64,000 bases of DNA from CAZAFL01 sp964484465 (GTDB taxonomy: Bacteria; Bacteroidota; Ignavibacteria; UBA10030; SZUA-254). The notes beneath the pieces are model-generated. The model searched no databases, had not been told where the DNA came from, and saw only the letters and a list, made by a program, of their open reading frames with translations. The stretch's first letter is position 1; each line of letters starts with the position of its first letter. Location: positions 62,001 to 126,000 of the forward strand of contig CAZAFL010000006.1 of assembly GCA_964484465.1 (NCBI GenBank). Direction: 5' to 3'. Made by a program: the position numbers and the translations under genes. This document shows positions 15,408 to 23,962 of this stretch, piece by piece.

Positions 15408-18029
15408 CTATCGCAAATTATCAATCAACATAAGTTTGCTTACCTGTTTGGAATCAAGATAGGTAATCTGTCTGCCATCTGCGCTGATGGAAAAGGGGTT
15501 GTTGATACTCAATTCAGCAAATGACCCTCGTATGCGTTGGTCTTTTCCGTCAGGGAGGCTCACGCTGTGCAGTTCGTTTTGCGGATTGACATAGTAGAGA
15601 ATTTTTGCCACAGGGTCGTATTGATAGTTGGAAAGTGACTTCACCAGTTGTCTCGGTTCGGATGGAGGCATTCCCGCGCCCGGAGCAGGTTCAAGCCATA
15701 CGCCGGGGTTTTTCGAATAGAAATAGTTAGTATAAAGAACGTATTTCCCATCGAGGATCGGCTCGGCGAGCAGGGAGTCGCTGAAAAATCTTGTTGTCGT
15801 CCTGCCGTCGATATATCTAATGAGTCTCCCGACACGATAGCTTGTCAGGATGGATGTATTGCTAAGCCATCTCTCGGGAAATCCGGAGCCTATTTGTCTG
15901 GGTGTCCCGGGGTTTTCCGCATCGATAAGATACATTTTCGATGAATCGTGTGCTATCGTATCGGGGTGCGCCGCAAACGCAACCCACTTTCCATCGGGTG
16001 ACCATTTCGGTGAGTGGATATTCATTTCTTCGGAGATAAGCTGATTTTTTACATTGCCACCGATCTGAAGAACATTGAGGGAGGAAGTTGTCACCGATGA
16101 ACTCTGATTCGATTCGACATAAAGAATATTTTTCCCGTCCGGCGAGAACGTCGGCGCAGATAATTGCGCGTCTTGAAACGTCAACTGTTGAGATGTCCCC
16201 CCCGGCAATGACCCCACCCATACATGTCCGATGTTTTGTTGCTGCACGAATAATAGTCTCTTCGAATCTGCAGAAACGACAGGACAGTAATCAGGTCCTG
16301 TGCCCCGGGTTATCTGAACAGGCGTTCCTCCTGAAGACGGCATCATCCAGAGGTTCTCGTTTCCGCTAAGGTTGGAGGTGAAAATGATTTTCTCGTTCTG
16401 TGTCCAGACAGGATAAAATGAGTTTTTCTTGAGCGATGTCAACTGCCGTTCCTTTTTTGATTCGAGGTCTCTGATAAAAATTTCAAAATGTCCTTCGGGA
16501 ACGCGTCGTGAATAGCATATCGACCTGCCGTCGGGTGCCCAGGTAAAGTCTCCTTCAAAAAGAGTGTCGGCAAATTCTAGCCGGTCATCTGTGCCATTGG
16601 GTTTTACCGATCTGAATTCCGATGTCCCCGAAGTACTTCCCCAATGGGCAACTAAAACGTAGCCGATGCGCTGACCGTCGGGTCGCCAATGCGGAGAAAA
16701 CCCAAGATTGACAATGCGTTTGCTAAAGCCCCCTAGAGATGAAACAATGGCAATCTCCGGTTTCGTAAATCCTTTATCGGCCCTGTCGTATACAATCTGA
16801 CTTCCGTCGGGAGAAAGGTCGACGGTCTGCATGAATCCGTTAGAATCCGTTGTGATCTGCCTGGGCTCGCCTGAGTTGGCGTTCATCAGATAGATGTCAA
16901 ATGGTTTGTTGCTTGTATGTGCGGCGAACGCAATCCATCCTCCATCGCGTGAAAGGCTCGGAAATCCGATCTCCCGGTATGGGATTTGCAGCATTCTAAA
17001 TGTCATGTTCGGATTCAGCGTCTCCTGTGAAGGAGGTCTGAACACAAGCAGCCACAATGCTGCTGCAACAAGAACAATCGCCACACTCGAAGCACCGATG
17101 ATAATCCCTTTTTTGCTCTTCTTTTCTTCGATAACGGGGGAAATCGAAGATGAACCAAGTCGAGGTTCAAGAGCGACTGGCTGGGCTGGCATCGACGGAA
17201 GCGAAGAGCGGGACACTTTAGTCGATTGCTTCTGCAGCCGACGCAATTCAATGACCACCTCATTGATAGATTGATAGCGGTCGTTAGGGTCTTTTTCCAA
17301 TGCACGTTGGATGAGATTCATGAGAACCGGAGGGAGGTCCTCTCTGTATTTTTGAATCGGTTCGGGCTCATCATTGATGATGGAATACATCAGCGCCGCT
17401 TCGTGTTCACTCCGGAAGGGGAGATGGCCGGTAAGCATTTCATACATTACGACCCCGAAGGAAAATATGTCGCTTCGGGCGTCGACATCACTCCCTTGGA
17501 TCTGTTCGGGAGCCATGTAGGCAAGGGTGCCGACTGTCGAAGTAGTTTTGGTCAGTTTAAAACTCCCCTTCAACTTTGCAAGGCCAAAATCCATAACCTT
17601 AATCTGATTCTTGCCGTTGATCATAATGTTGTCAGCCTTGATGTCGCGGTGAACGATCCCTTTCTGATGGGCCTCGTGCAACGCATCAGCGATTTGTACG
17701 GCGTACGCAATCGTTTCGTTTAAGGTATTGATCGGAATCTTACGGCGGAGGGTAACACCGTCAACAAATTCCATTTCGATAAATTTCTGACCATCTGCTT
17801 CATGAATACCATAAATCGTACAAACGTTGGGGTGGTTGAGCGCGGAAGCGGCTTTTGCTTCTTGCAGAAAGCGCGCCTGTTCCGATTCGTCGGGCGTAAT
17901 ATTGTGCGGCATGAATTTTAACGCGACAACCCGGTCAAGGTTTGTATCGAGGGCCTTGTACACGATGCCCATCCCGCCCTCGCCGAGTTTTTCAATAATT
18001 TTATAATGTGAGATTGTTTGTCCGATCAT
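15408..18029 (-). CDS. Transmembrane Ser/Thr protein kinase with WD40-like (PD40) propeller
   Basis: 873 residues. Kinase domain (about 9-270) with GEGGMG, VALKF, HRDIKADN, DFG and APEQ. A helix near residue 315 (GIIIGASSVAIVLVAAALWLL) leads to an outer TolB/PD40 propeller with at least eight recognisable blades (LSRDGGWIAF, LSPDGSQIVY, WRPDGQRIGY, WAPDGRSICY, FSPDGKNILY, WSPDGKWVAF, ISADGRQITY and others). This is the second propeller-type kinase in the array. Its kinase half resembles the TPR-type neighbour at 7999-10366 (YAPEQIQG, LPFR-EHEAA), which suggests sensor-domain exchange between copies. Confidence 0.93.
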   Translation of the reverse strand: MIGQTISHYKIIEKLGEGGMGIVYKALDTNLDRVVALKFMPHNITPDESEQARFLQEAKAASALNHPNVCTIYGIHEADGQKFIEMEFVDGVTLRRKIPINTLNETIAYAVQIADALHEAHQKGIVHRDIKADNIMINGKNQIKVMDFGLAKLKGSFKLTKTTSTVGTLAYMAPEQIQGSDVDARSDIFSFGVVMYEMLTGHLPFRSEHEAALMYSIINDEPEPIQKYREDLPPVLMNLIQRALEKDPNDRYQSINEVVIELRRLQKQSTKVSRSSLPSMPAQPVALEPRLGSSSISPVIEEKKSKKGIIIGASSVAIVLVAAALWLLVFRPPSQETLNPNMTFRMLQIPYREIGFPSLSRDGGWIAFAAHTSNKPFDIYLMNANSGEPRQITTDSNGFMQTVDLSPDGSQIVYDRADKGFTKPEIAIVSSLGGFSKRIVNLGFSPHWRPDGQRIGYVLVAHWGSTSGTSEFRSVKPNGTDDRLEFADTLFEGDFTWAPDGRSICYSRRVPEGHFEIFIRDLESKKERQLTSLKKNSFYPVWTQNEKIIFTSNLSGNENLWMMPSSGGTPVQITRGTGPDYCPVVSADSKRLLFVQQQNIGHVWVGSLPGGTSQQLTFQDAQLSAPTFSPDGKNILYVESNQSSSVTTSSLNVLQIGGNVKNQLISEEMNIHSPKWSPDGKWVAFAAHPDTIAHDSSKMYLIDAENPGTPRQIGSGFPERWLSNTSILTSYRVGRLIRYIDGRTTTRFFSDSLLAEPILDGKYVLYTNYFYSKNPGVWLEPAPGAGMPPSEPRQLVKSLSNYQYDPVAKILYYVNPQNELHSVSLPDGKDQRIRGSFAELSINNPFSISADGRQITYLDSKQVSKLMLIDNLR

Positions 18030-18158
18030 GTCAGATCTTCACAACCAAATTTTGAGAAAGCTCCGTTTACTTACGTGACAGAAACTTAAGGCGTTCGAGC
18101 GGCTGGGCGGTAACGTTCAAGGCCGGCTCTTTGTAGTGAATACCCCAGGCGAGAATAA

Positions 18159-21155
18159 TTATCTCGCTGCCATTCCCTTCAATTTTGTGAGTCGCGCTTG
18201 CGCATCATCGACATCTTTCGATTTGAAATCCACCTTGTTCCATATCTCAAAGAATTTTTCATACTCTCTGACTGCCTCTTGTTTTCGCCCGAGTTCTTCA
18301 TACCCAACGCCGAGCCAGTAATGCGCCTTCGTGGGAGCGATCAGACCATAAATCGACAAGGCAAGCTGGTCAAGGTCGAAGGCAGAGTTACTGACCGGAA
18401 TCCATTGTGTGAGTCGTTGCAACTCATGAACGGCTTCCTCCGTGCGACCGCTTTTCAGTAAGCAGACGGCGTAATGATACAAGGGTGCGTGATTGGGGGA
18501 GAGCGGTTTTAGCGCAGTGTTAAACTGGTCGAGCGCACGCTGATATTGAGCTTCTTCGAACATACAAATCCCCACTCCGTAATCGTAAGATGCCTGCGTT
18601 ACCGGTGCTTCTTTTGCCAGATCACTCTTCAGCTGATCCATAAGAGCTGATGAGTTTTTCTTGGCACCGTTTTTCAGCAAGGCTATTGCAACCGTCGGCC
18701 GGCCTGCGATGATGTCCGTCGGGTCTTTTTTCAGCTCGTCTGCCCGTTCCTGAGCATGTTTGAGCATCGAGGCATAGTCGCTCATTTCATAGTCAAGCAA
18801 GGTTAGGACGTCGAGGTCGTTAAGGATCAAATCGGTGAGCTTCTGTGCTTTATGCGAAGCAAGAATTTCAAACAGCAACTTTCGAGCTTGTTCGAGTTGA
18901 CCGTGTTGAATGGGCAGAATAACTGGCCATACCTCATTGAAATTCTTTTCTTCTTCTCGGAAGGAAACAGCGAATTGGTGAAAGTATTTTTCAGCGGCGA
19001 CCTCATCCTGCTTGACCAAAGCGGCGCGGAACAACTTTCCTGCGCTTGGGAAATCCGAACGAAACGAGAGAGCTTTTTGCCACCATACCATTGCGGAATC
19101 ATAATCGGCAAAAAGACAATAGATATCACCTTTCGAATCATACGGGTTAGCCTCTGCGGGGGCAAGACGTAAATACCGCTCGATGGCATCCATTGCCGGC
19201 TGCTTCCGATTCAGCGATGCGTAGGCGTAAGCTAATATGTTCCAGAGGTTCTTATCAAGGGAATCGCTTTGCAATCCCCGCAAGAATATCTCAGCGCCTT
19301 TTTCACGCTGACCTATCTGCTGGGAGAAACTGCCAAGCGCGATATATGCACTTTGTTCATGCGGGTACTTTTCGACAAGGTCTTCCAGGTATGAAATAGC
19401 CTTTGGTAAATTTCTCTCAATTCCGCCCGCGTACGCAGACAGTATGCTGAGCCGTTCCCGCTCTGTTACTCTATCCCGTAAAGCGTATGCCTTATTCATT
19501 GCAGAACTAAATTCTGCTGCGGAGAGATTACTGAGGTTGACATTAGCAAGCTGGAAATAAGCCATTGCGAAATTGCTGTCGAGTTCTATCGCGCGTCGGA
19601 ACGCAGCTTTTGCCTCTGCGGCGTAGAAGCGATTGTTCAACTCTTTACCCTCAAGGTAAGAGCGGTATGCCTCCGGCGAGGTCGTGGTTACACTTGCTAC
19701 AGATTTTTCTTCCGCAGTTCCTGATGGGGTAACATGCAAATCTTTCTTGGCAAGGAGAGCCAGCGTATCAACGAGCGAAAATATTTTCTCAGGTGGGAAA
19801 TCAGAAAGTCGCTGCGTGCTCAATATTTTTCCTGTCTGCACCTCCACCAACCGGTAGGTAATGGCGAGCGAAGGCTGCTTCTGCAGGATGCTGCCGATCA
19901 GCATCATTGATACGCCGGCGCGTTGTGCTATTTTCGTCGCCATCGAAGGAGAAATAGATTTCGCATCTGTCTGCCCGAGCTCTTTCTGGATATCATACAG
20001 GCGTTCACGACTGATGACTTCCACATCTTTGGTTTGGAACAGAGATGTCGTGAGAAGGTTCGTTAGCATCTCACCGGTATGGTCTTTATCTTCGGGGTCG
20101 GGTATGTTTTCAAAATACATTACCGCAAGAGAACTCTTCTCCGGGCTTGCCGAACTCTTTTGTGTGGCAATCTGGAAATTGAAGGGATTAAGCACAGCAA
20201 GCACAATGATCAGGACAACAATAACTGCTGCCGGTATGAGATACTTTGTTATTTTCCTCTTAGGTAAAGCTACAGGCATTGATGGTTGTGAGATTGTCGC
20301 CGTAGTCGTGGTTGCATAACCCGTGCGGGCATATTCCAATTTTTTTCTTTCGCGACGCAGGTCGGCAAGCACATCATCGATGTGCTGATAGCGTTCATCC
20401 CGGTCCTTTTCCAGCGTTTTTATCACAATACGTTCGAGGTCGGGGGGGACGTTTTCGTTGAAACGAGCTATCGGCTGGGGTTCTTCATTGACGAGCGAAT
20501 ACATCAGCGCTGCCTGATGTTCCCCTCTGAACGGAAGTTTTGATGTCAGAAGCTCATAGAGCACGACGCCGAATGAGAATATATCTGTCCGGTGGTCGAC
20601 GTCTTCGCCCTGGGCCTGTTCGGGCGACATATATGCCGCAGTTCCCAACGTTGAGCCGGCTTTTGTAAGCTTCGTTGAGCCTTTTACTTTTGCCAGACCG
20701 AAATCCATAATCTTGACCTGGCCTTTTGTCGTCAGCATGATATTGTCTGACTTGATGTCGCGGTGCACAATCCCTTTTTCATGGGCGGCGGCAAGTCCTT
20801 CGCAGGTCTGAATTGCTATATCGAGCACTTTCTTGATGGAGAGGGGATCGCTTTCCTGTTCGATGAGTTTCTTGAGCGTTTTTCCTTCGATAAATTCCAT
20901 GACAAGAAAAACTTGTCCTTCATGCTCGCTTATTTCATAAATCACTGAAATGTTTTGATGGCTTAAGGCGGCGGCCGCGCGCGCCTCGTGGTAGAACCGC
21001 TCCTTTTCCGTTGGGTCGCTGGTCAGGTAATTCGGAAGGAATTTGATTGCAACAATACGGTCAAGTGTAGTGTCATGGGCTTTATAGACAACACCCATGC
21101 CGCCCTCACCGAGTTTCTCGAGAATTTTGTAGTGTGAAATAGATTGTCCGACCAT
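18159..21155 (-). CDS. Transmembrane Ser/Thr protein kinase with TolB-like and TPR domains (first gene of array)
   Basis: 998 residues, the longest of the array. Kinase domain with GEGGMG, VAIKF, HRDIKSDN, DFG and SPEQ. A helix near residue 320 (YLIPAAVIVVLIIVLAVL) is followed by a divergent FlgO/TolB-like domain (LAVMYFENIPDPEDKDHTG, then RAGVSMMLIGSIL) and about ten TPR-like units to the C-terminus. It is closest to the kinase at 2551-5202: both share the KERFYHEARA segment and the REHQAALMYSL block. It has its own promoter about 40 bp upstream (21194-21222) and heads the run of same-strand kinases. Confidence 0.93.
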   Translation of the reverse strand: MVGQSISHYKILEKLGEGGMGVVYKAHDTTLDRIVAIKFLPNYLTSDPTEKERFYHEARAAAALSHQNISVIYEISEHEGQVFLVMEFIEGKTLKKLIEQESDPLSIKKVLDIAIQTCEGLAAAHEKGIVHRDIKSDNIMLTTKGQVKIMDFGLAKVKGSTKLTKAGSTLGTAAYMSPEQAQGEDVDHRTDIFSFGVVLYELLTSKLPFRGEHQAALMYSLVNEEPQPIARFNENVPPDLERIVIKTLEKDRDERYQHIDDVLADLRRERKKLEYARTGYATTTTATISQPSMPVALPKRKITKYLIPAAVIVVLIIVLAVLNPFNFQIATQKSSASPEKSSLAVMYFENIPDPEDKDHTGEMLTNLLTTSLFQTKDVEVISRERLYDIQKELGQTDAKSISPSMATKIAQRAGVSMMLIGSILQKQPSLAITYRLVEVQTGKILSTQRLSDFPPEKIFSLVDTLALLAKKDLHVTPSGTAEEKSVASVTTTSPEAYRSYLEGKELNNRFYAAEAKAAFRRAIELDSNFAMAYFQLANVNLSNLSAAEFSSAMNKAYALRDRVTERERLSILSAYAGGIERNLPKAISYLEDLVEKYPHEQSAYIALGSFSQQIGQREKGAEIFLRGLQSDSLDKNLWNILAYAYASLNRKQPAMDAIERYLRLAPAEANPYDSKGDIYCLFADYDSAMVWWQKALSFRSDFPSAGKLFRAALVKQDEVAAEKYFHQFAVSFREEEKNFNEVWPVILPIQHGQLEQARKLLFEILASHKAQKLTDLILNDLDVLTLLDYEMSDYASMLKHAQERADELKKDPTDIIAGRPTVAIALLKNGAKKNSSALMDQLKSDLAKEAPVTQASYDYGVGICMFEEAQYQRALDQFNTALKPLSPNHAPLYHYAVCLLKSGRTEEAVHELQRLTQWIPVSNSAFDLDQLALSIYGLIAPTKAHYWLGVGYEELGRKQEAVREYEKFFEIWNKVDFKSKDVDDAQARLTKLKGMAAR

Positions 21156-21193
21156 TTTTCTATAAGAACAAATTTAGTATGGTATAAACATAT

Positions 21194-21222
21194 AAAGTAG
21201 GTATATTATGAAGAAATGTCAA
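21194..21222 (-). promoter_or_regulatory. Sigma70-type promoter for the kinase array
   Basis: On the minus strand a perfect TTGACA (21217-21222) is separated by exactly 17 nt from TACTTT (21194-21199). The predicted start lies some 30 nt before the ATG at 21155. No other clear promoter was seen between the kinases, so the array may be transcribed largely from here. Confidence 0.6.
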
Positions 21223-21446
21223 AGCAAACTTCGGAATTATTCGGGTAATTTATGCCCGATTAACTATTGGAACAGAATAACTTAGCCTTATCGAAGAAGA
21301 TTTAGGTAGGTTTTTGCTTCTCACCCTGAATGATAAAAAAATGCTCCCCAATTATATCATCAACAACCACATGGTAACGCTTATTGTTGAGGTGTTTCAG
21401 CACCACACGCGACTCATAAGGTACAATTCGCTGGAACTATCGAACA

Positions 21447-21914
21447 TTATCTTCTCGATCCGCCGAAGCGTCGAAAAACCGGGGGTTGATAATAAAACCT
21501 CGGATAATAATAGTGTTGATATGTATAAAACGGTCTATAATACCAGTATGAGAAGCCGTAATAATACGGGTCATAATACCATGGGTAATAGTAGTGCGAT
21601 CCGTAGTATCCCTGATGGTGCGATCCTGTAATCATTGCATTGACAACATCATCACTGACTCCGGCTTTCTTGAGGTTAAGGATGTCGTCGTTGGAGAGAT
21701 GGAAGAAAGATTGCGTCGCTTTTATTTGGTTGATGATGACACTGTCGCCGACACCCGCCTTACTGAGCGAAATAACGTCATTGATGCTCATCCGGTGCTC
21801 ATTAAGTGAGTCTGTTGCGTACACCTCATCATGGTTGTATGTCGATGTATACATCGATGCGCACCCCATACTTATGACAGCAGCAAATGCCGATATGACA
21901 ACATACTTAAACAT
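21447..21914 (-). CDS. Lipoprotein with tyrosine-rich C-terminal tail
   Basis: 155 residues. A lipobox (VISMGC, Cys about 18) predicts a lipid-anchored envelope protein. Residues 40-95 hold two short related helices (INDVISLSKAGVGDSVIINQI and NDDILNLKKAGVSDDVVNAMI), a repeat common in Bacteroidota lipoproteins. The last 60 residues are extremely rich in Tyr, with Trp, Pro and Phe (for example GYYGSHYYYPWYYDPYYYG), and end basic (RRFGGSRR). Such a tail suggests a disordered, aromatic, surface- or wall-binding segment. Function unknown. It lies between the SpoIIE phosphatase and the kinase array on the same strand. Confidence 0.85.
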   Translation of the reverse strand: MFKYVVISAFAAVISMGCASMYTSTYNHDEVYATDSLNEHRMSINDVISLSKAGVGDSVIINQIKATQSFFHLSNDDILNLKKAGVSDDVVNAMITGSHHQGYYGSHYYYPWYYDPYYYGFSYWYYRPFYTYQHYYYPRFYYQPPVFRRFGGSRR

Positions 21915-21977
21915 GGGACAATTCTCCTTCTTCTATCCGAACAATTTCTTGTTGAAAAAGATTTCCTGCCGGATGCT

Positions 21978-23087
21978 TTATTGTCTCTTGAGAATGACCA
22001 TAGAAAGGTCATCATGGGGGCGCGCATCGCCGATAAACTTGTCGACGTTCGAAACAATCATTTCACCGATTTCTTTTGCAGTAAGATATTCAATTCGCTG
22101 TAACAGGTTCATCATGCGTTGCTGCCCGTAGAATTCCCCAAGCTCATTTTTTGCCTCTGTCAGGCCGTCTGAATAAATGAAGAAAGTCTCACCCGGCTTC
22201 AACTGTTGTTGTTGTTCAGTAAAGATAGCTTCAGGAATAATTCCAATGGCGGGGTCTCCTTTGCGGCTTTCTTCCGGCACCGAGCCTTTCACAACGATGG
22301 GAGGCGGGTGGCCGGCGTTCAAAAATCGTATGTTACCGCTTAACGAATTCACCTCTACGTACACAAGCGAAGCAAATAGATTTCGCAGACTGTCACGGTA
22401 AAATATTTTATTGAGCTTTGCCCCAAATTCAGACAGTAATTTTGTATCGGGGGCAAGCGCTCTCAGGGTTGCCTGCAGTTTAGCAGTGAGCAGGGCGGCT
22501 TTTAACCCTTTTCCGGCGACGTCCGCAAGGGAGATTCGATATGTAGTGTTATCGATCATCTGGAGGTCGACCAAATCTCCACCGACTTCATTCGCTGTGC
22601 GTGTGAAGAGCCAGGCAGACCAACCCGGTATTTCAGGCGTTCGTTCCGGCATCAGGGCAGTCTGGACGGCACGCCCTTCTTCAAGCTCGTCACGCGCAAC
22701 CAGTTTATCTTTAAGCTCGAGCATGAGAACGAAAAGAAGAATAAACACCGCAAAGTAACTCGTCTCAACACTAATGTAAATACGGTCGCCGGAGAGAGTA
22801 AAATTGTGGGGAATGAGAAACAATACTGCTACAATCAGCAACATAAGACGCCGTGCAGGAGTCAGCTTTAAGAACAAAGCTTTGAGCAGCCACCAGGAAG
22901 TTACAATCGTTCGTTTTGCGCGCCCCATCTTATTCAATTGCGCTTTGTGGTCGTCATCCAAAAAGAATTCGCGCATCTCGTGAAAATCACGGAAGACTGT
23001 TCGCCGGAAGTCTCCGCGACGAATATCTTCACGAATGATGTCTCGAAACCCGGGTTCTTGTTTTACGGAACGCTGGTGATTCTTCAT
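21978..23087 (-). CDS. Membrane-anchored SpoIIE/RsbU-type (PP2C-fold) protein phosphatase
   Basis: 369 residues from ATG 23087. About 90 N-terminal polar residues are followed by two hydrophobic helices (RLMLLIVAVLFLI and YFAVFILLFVLML), a short coiled linker and a SpoIIE domain. Family motifs are present: EEGRAVQTALMP, NEVGGDLVD, SLADVAGKGLKAALL, FIYSDGLTEAKNE and RPHDDLSMVIL, which supply the metal-binding aspartates. Family members dephosphorylate Ser/Thr-phosphorylated STAS proteins in partner-switching systems. A TTG 22 codons upstream (23153) extends the frame but sits at the end of a terminator, so the ATG is preferred. It may act with the RsbW-like ATPase at 60924-61343 or oppose the nearby kinases; this is inference. 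Confidence 0.9.
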   Translation of the reverse strand: MKNHQRSVKQEPGFRDIIREDIRRGDFRRTVFRDFHEMREFFLDDDHKAQLNKMGRAKRTIVTSWWLLKALFLKLTPARRLMLLIVAVLFLIPHNFTLSGDRIYISVETSYFAVFILLFVLMLELKDKLVARDELEEGRAVQTALMPERTPEIPGWSAWLFTRTANEVGGDLVDLQMIDNTTYRISLADVAGKGLKAALLTAKLQATLRALAPDTKLLSEFGAKLNKIFYRDSLRNLFASLVYVEVNSLSGNIRFLNAGHPPPIVVKGSVPEESRKGDPAIGIIPEAIFTEQQQQLKPGETFFIYSDGLTEAKNELGEFYGQQRMMNLLQRIEYLTAKEIGEMIVSNVDKFIGDARPHDDLSMVILKRQ

Positions 23088-23151
23088 ACCTTTTTTATGT
23101 CTGGAAGATCCTTTGCTGTGTATACGGAAATTTATCTCATTTGTTAAATGC

Positions 23152-23181
23152 AAAAAGCCGGAGATTCAATACTCCGGCTTT
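23152..23181 (-). terminator. Rho-independent terminator
   Basis: Perfect 10-bp stem AAAGCCGGAG / CTCCGGCTTT with an 8-nt loop, followed on the minus strand by a T run. It lies after the small membrane protein gene (ends 23227) and before the phosphatase gene. Confidence 0.85.
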
Positions 23182-23226
23182 GCTTTTCTGATATGCAAAA
23201 GACCATTTGAACCCGAACGTTTTTAG

Positions 23227-23799
23227 CTACTCCGTTCGTGGAGCTTTTACTATGGCGGCAATGCCAAGTCCGGCCAGCAACCACGCAATAATGCCGTCGA
23301 GGATAAGACCAACGGTAAAATCTCCGGGGTATCCCATCCAGTTCCACATCATGAGATAATCGAACAGCATGGCAAAGATACCGAACATGCCGCAGAACGC
23401 AACCCGTCCTGCGAACGAGGACCCCAGCGCGGTGCTTCGCGTCAGGAGCCATGCAACTAATAATGCGGATAAAAGGTCAAGAACAAAACCCACCAGCATC
23501 TGACCCGGCATCATTGGGTCGGTGCCGTTCGGATTGAAAATAATCATTCCTGTCGGTCCCTGTTTCATTTTCTCGGCCCATGCATTTTGTGCAGACTGGT
23601 CGGGCGTCATTCCGGGGCCATGCGGGAAAAGATAGACCGCCTTATCGGGCAACGATTGTTTCAGCATGCTCATGACCGCATCTTCATTCGGAATTTTATG
23701 CATGCTCGGAGTATGCAAGGGCAGAACCACCCAGGCAAGAAAGCTCCAGACAAATAGGATGATGCCGCCAACAAGTCCGCCGATGATAATTTTTTTCAT
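23227..23799 (-). CDS. Small integral membrane protein of unknown function
   Basis: 190 residues with about four predicted transmembrane helices: an N-terminal one (IIIGGLVGGIILFVWSFLAWVVLPL), then a soluble loop of about 60 residues with MTPDQSAQNAW, and three helices (MLVGFVLDLLSALLVAWLL, FCGMFGIFAMLFDYLMMWNW, LILDGIIAWLLAGLGIAAI). I do not recognise a named family. It has its own promoter, back to back with that of the dioxygenase gene, and its own terminator, so it is probably a single-gene unit. A good Shine-Dalgarno (AGAGGAG) precedes the ATG. Confidence 0.85.
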   Translation of the reverse strand: MKKIIIGGLVGGIILFVWSFLAWVVLPLHTPSMHKIPNEDAVMSMLKQSLPDKAVYLFPHGPGMTPDQSAQNAWAEKMKQGPTGMIIFNPNGTDPMMPGQMLVGFVLDLLSALLVAWLLTRSTALGSSFAGRVAFCGMFGIFAMLFDYLMMWNWMGYPGDFTVGLILDGIIAWLLAGLGIAAIVKAPRTE

Positions 23800-23865
23800 G
23801 ATGATACTCCTCTGTACTGTTGAGCAAATGGTGATTTAAACTATATCGACCATGAACGGGGGTGT

Positions 23866-23894
23866 AATATATAATAATTTCTATGACTTGACAA
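23866..23894 (-). promoter_or_regulatory. Sigma70-type promoter (leftward), overlapping a divergent one
   Basis: TTGTCA (23889-23894) and TATATT (23866-23871) on the minus strand are spaced 17 nt and point to the membrane protein gene at 23799. The -35 box overlaps that of the rightward promoter at 23888-23916. Confidence 0.55.
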
Positions 23895-23916
23895 ACGCTT
23901 ATTTATTAGCTTATTT
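23888..23916 (+). promoter_or_regulatory. Sigma70-type promoter (rightward), overlapping a divergent one
   Basis: TTGACA (23888-23893), 17-nt spacer, TTATTT (23911-23916), some 45 nt before the GTG of the dioxygenase gene. The two divergent -35 boxes share the bases TTGACAA, so the two promoters should compete for polymerase. Confidence 0.5.
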
Positions 23917-23962
23917 ACGTTACCGTTGAGGGTACTATATCTATCGGGAGGGAGAGTCTAAA

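Noticed and set aside
18067..18155. In-frame stretch after the kinase stop ending NVTAQPLERLKFLSRK
   Set aside because: It looks coding-like but is only about 30 codons, has no start, and no similarity to a known C-terminus could be defended.
23088..23153. Longer TTG-started form of the SpoIIE phosphatase
   Set aside because: The TTG lies at the foot of the preceding terminator and has no ribosome site; the ATG at 23087 is preferred.
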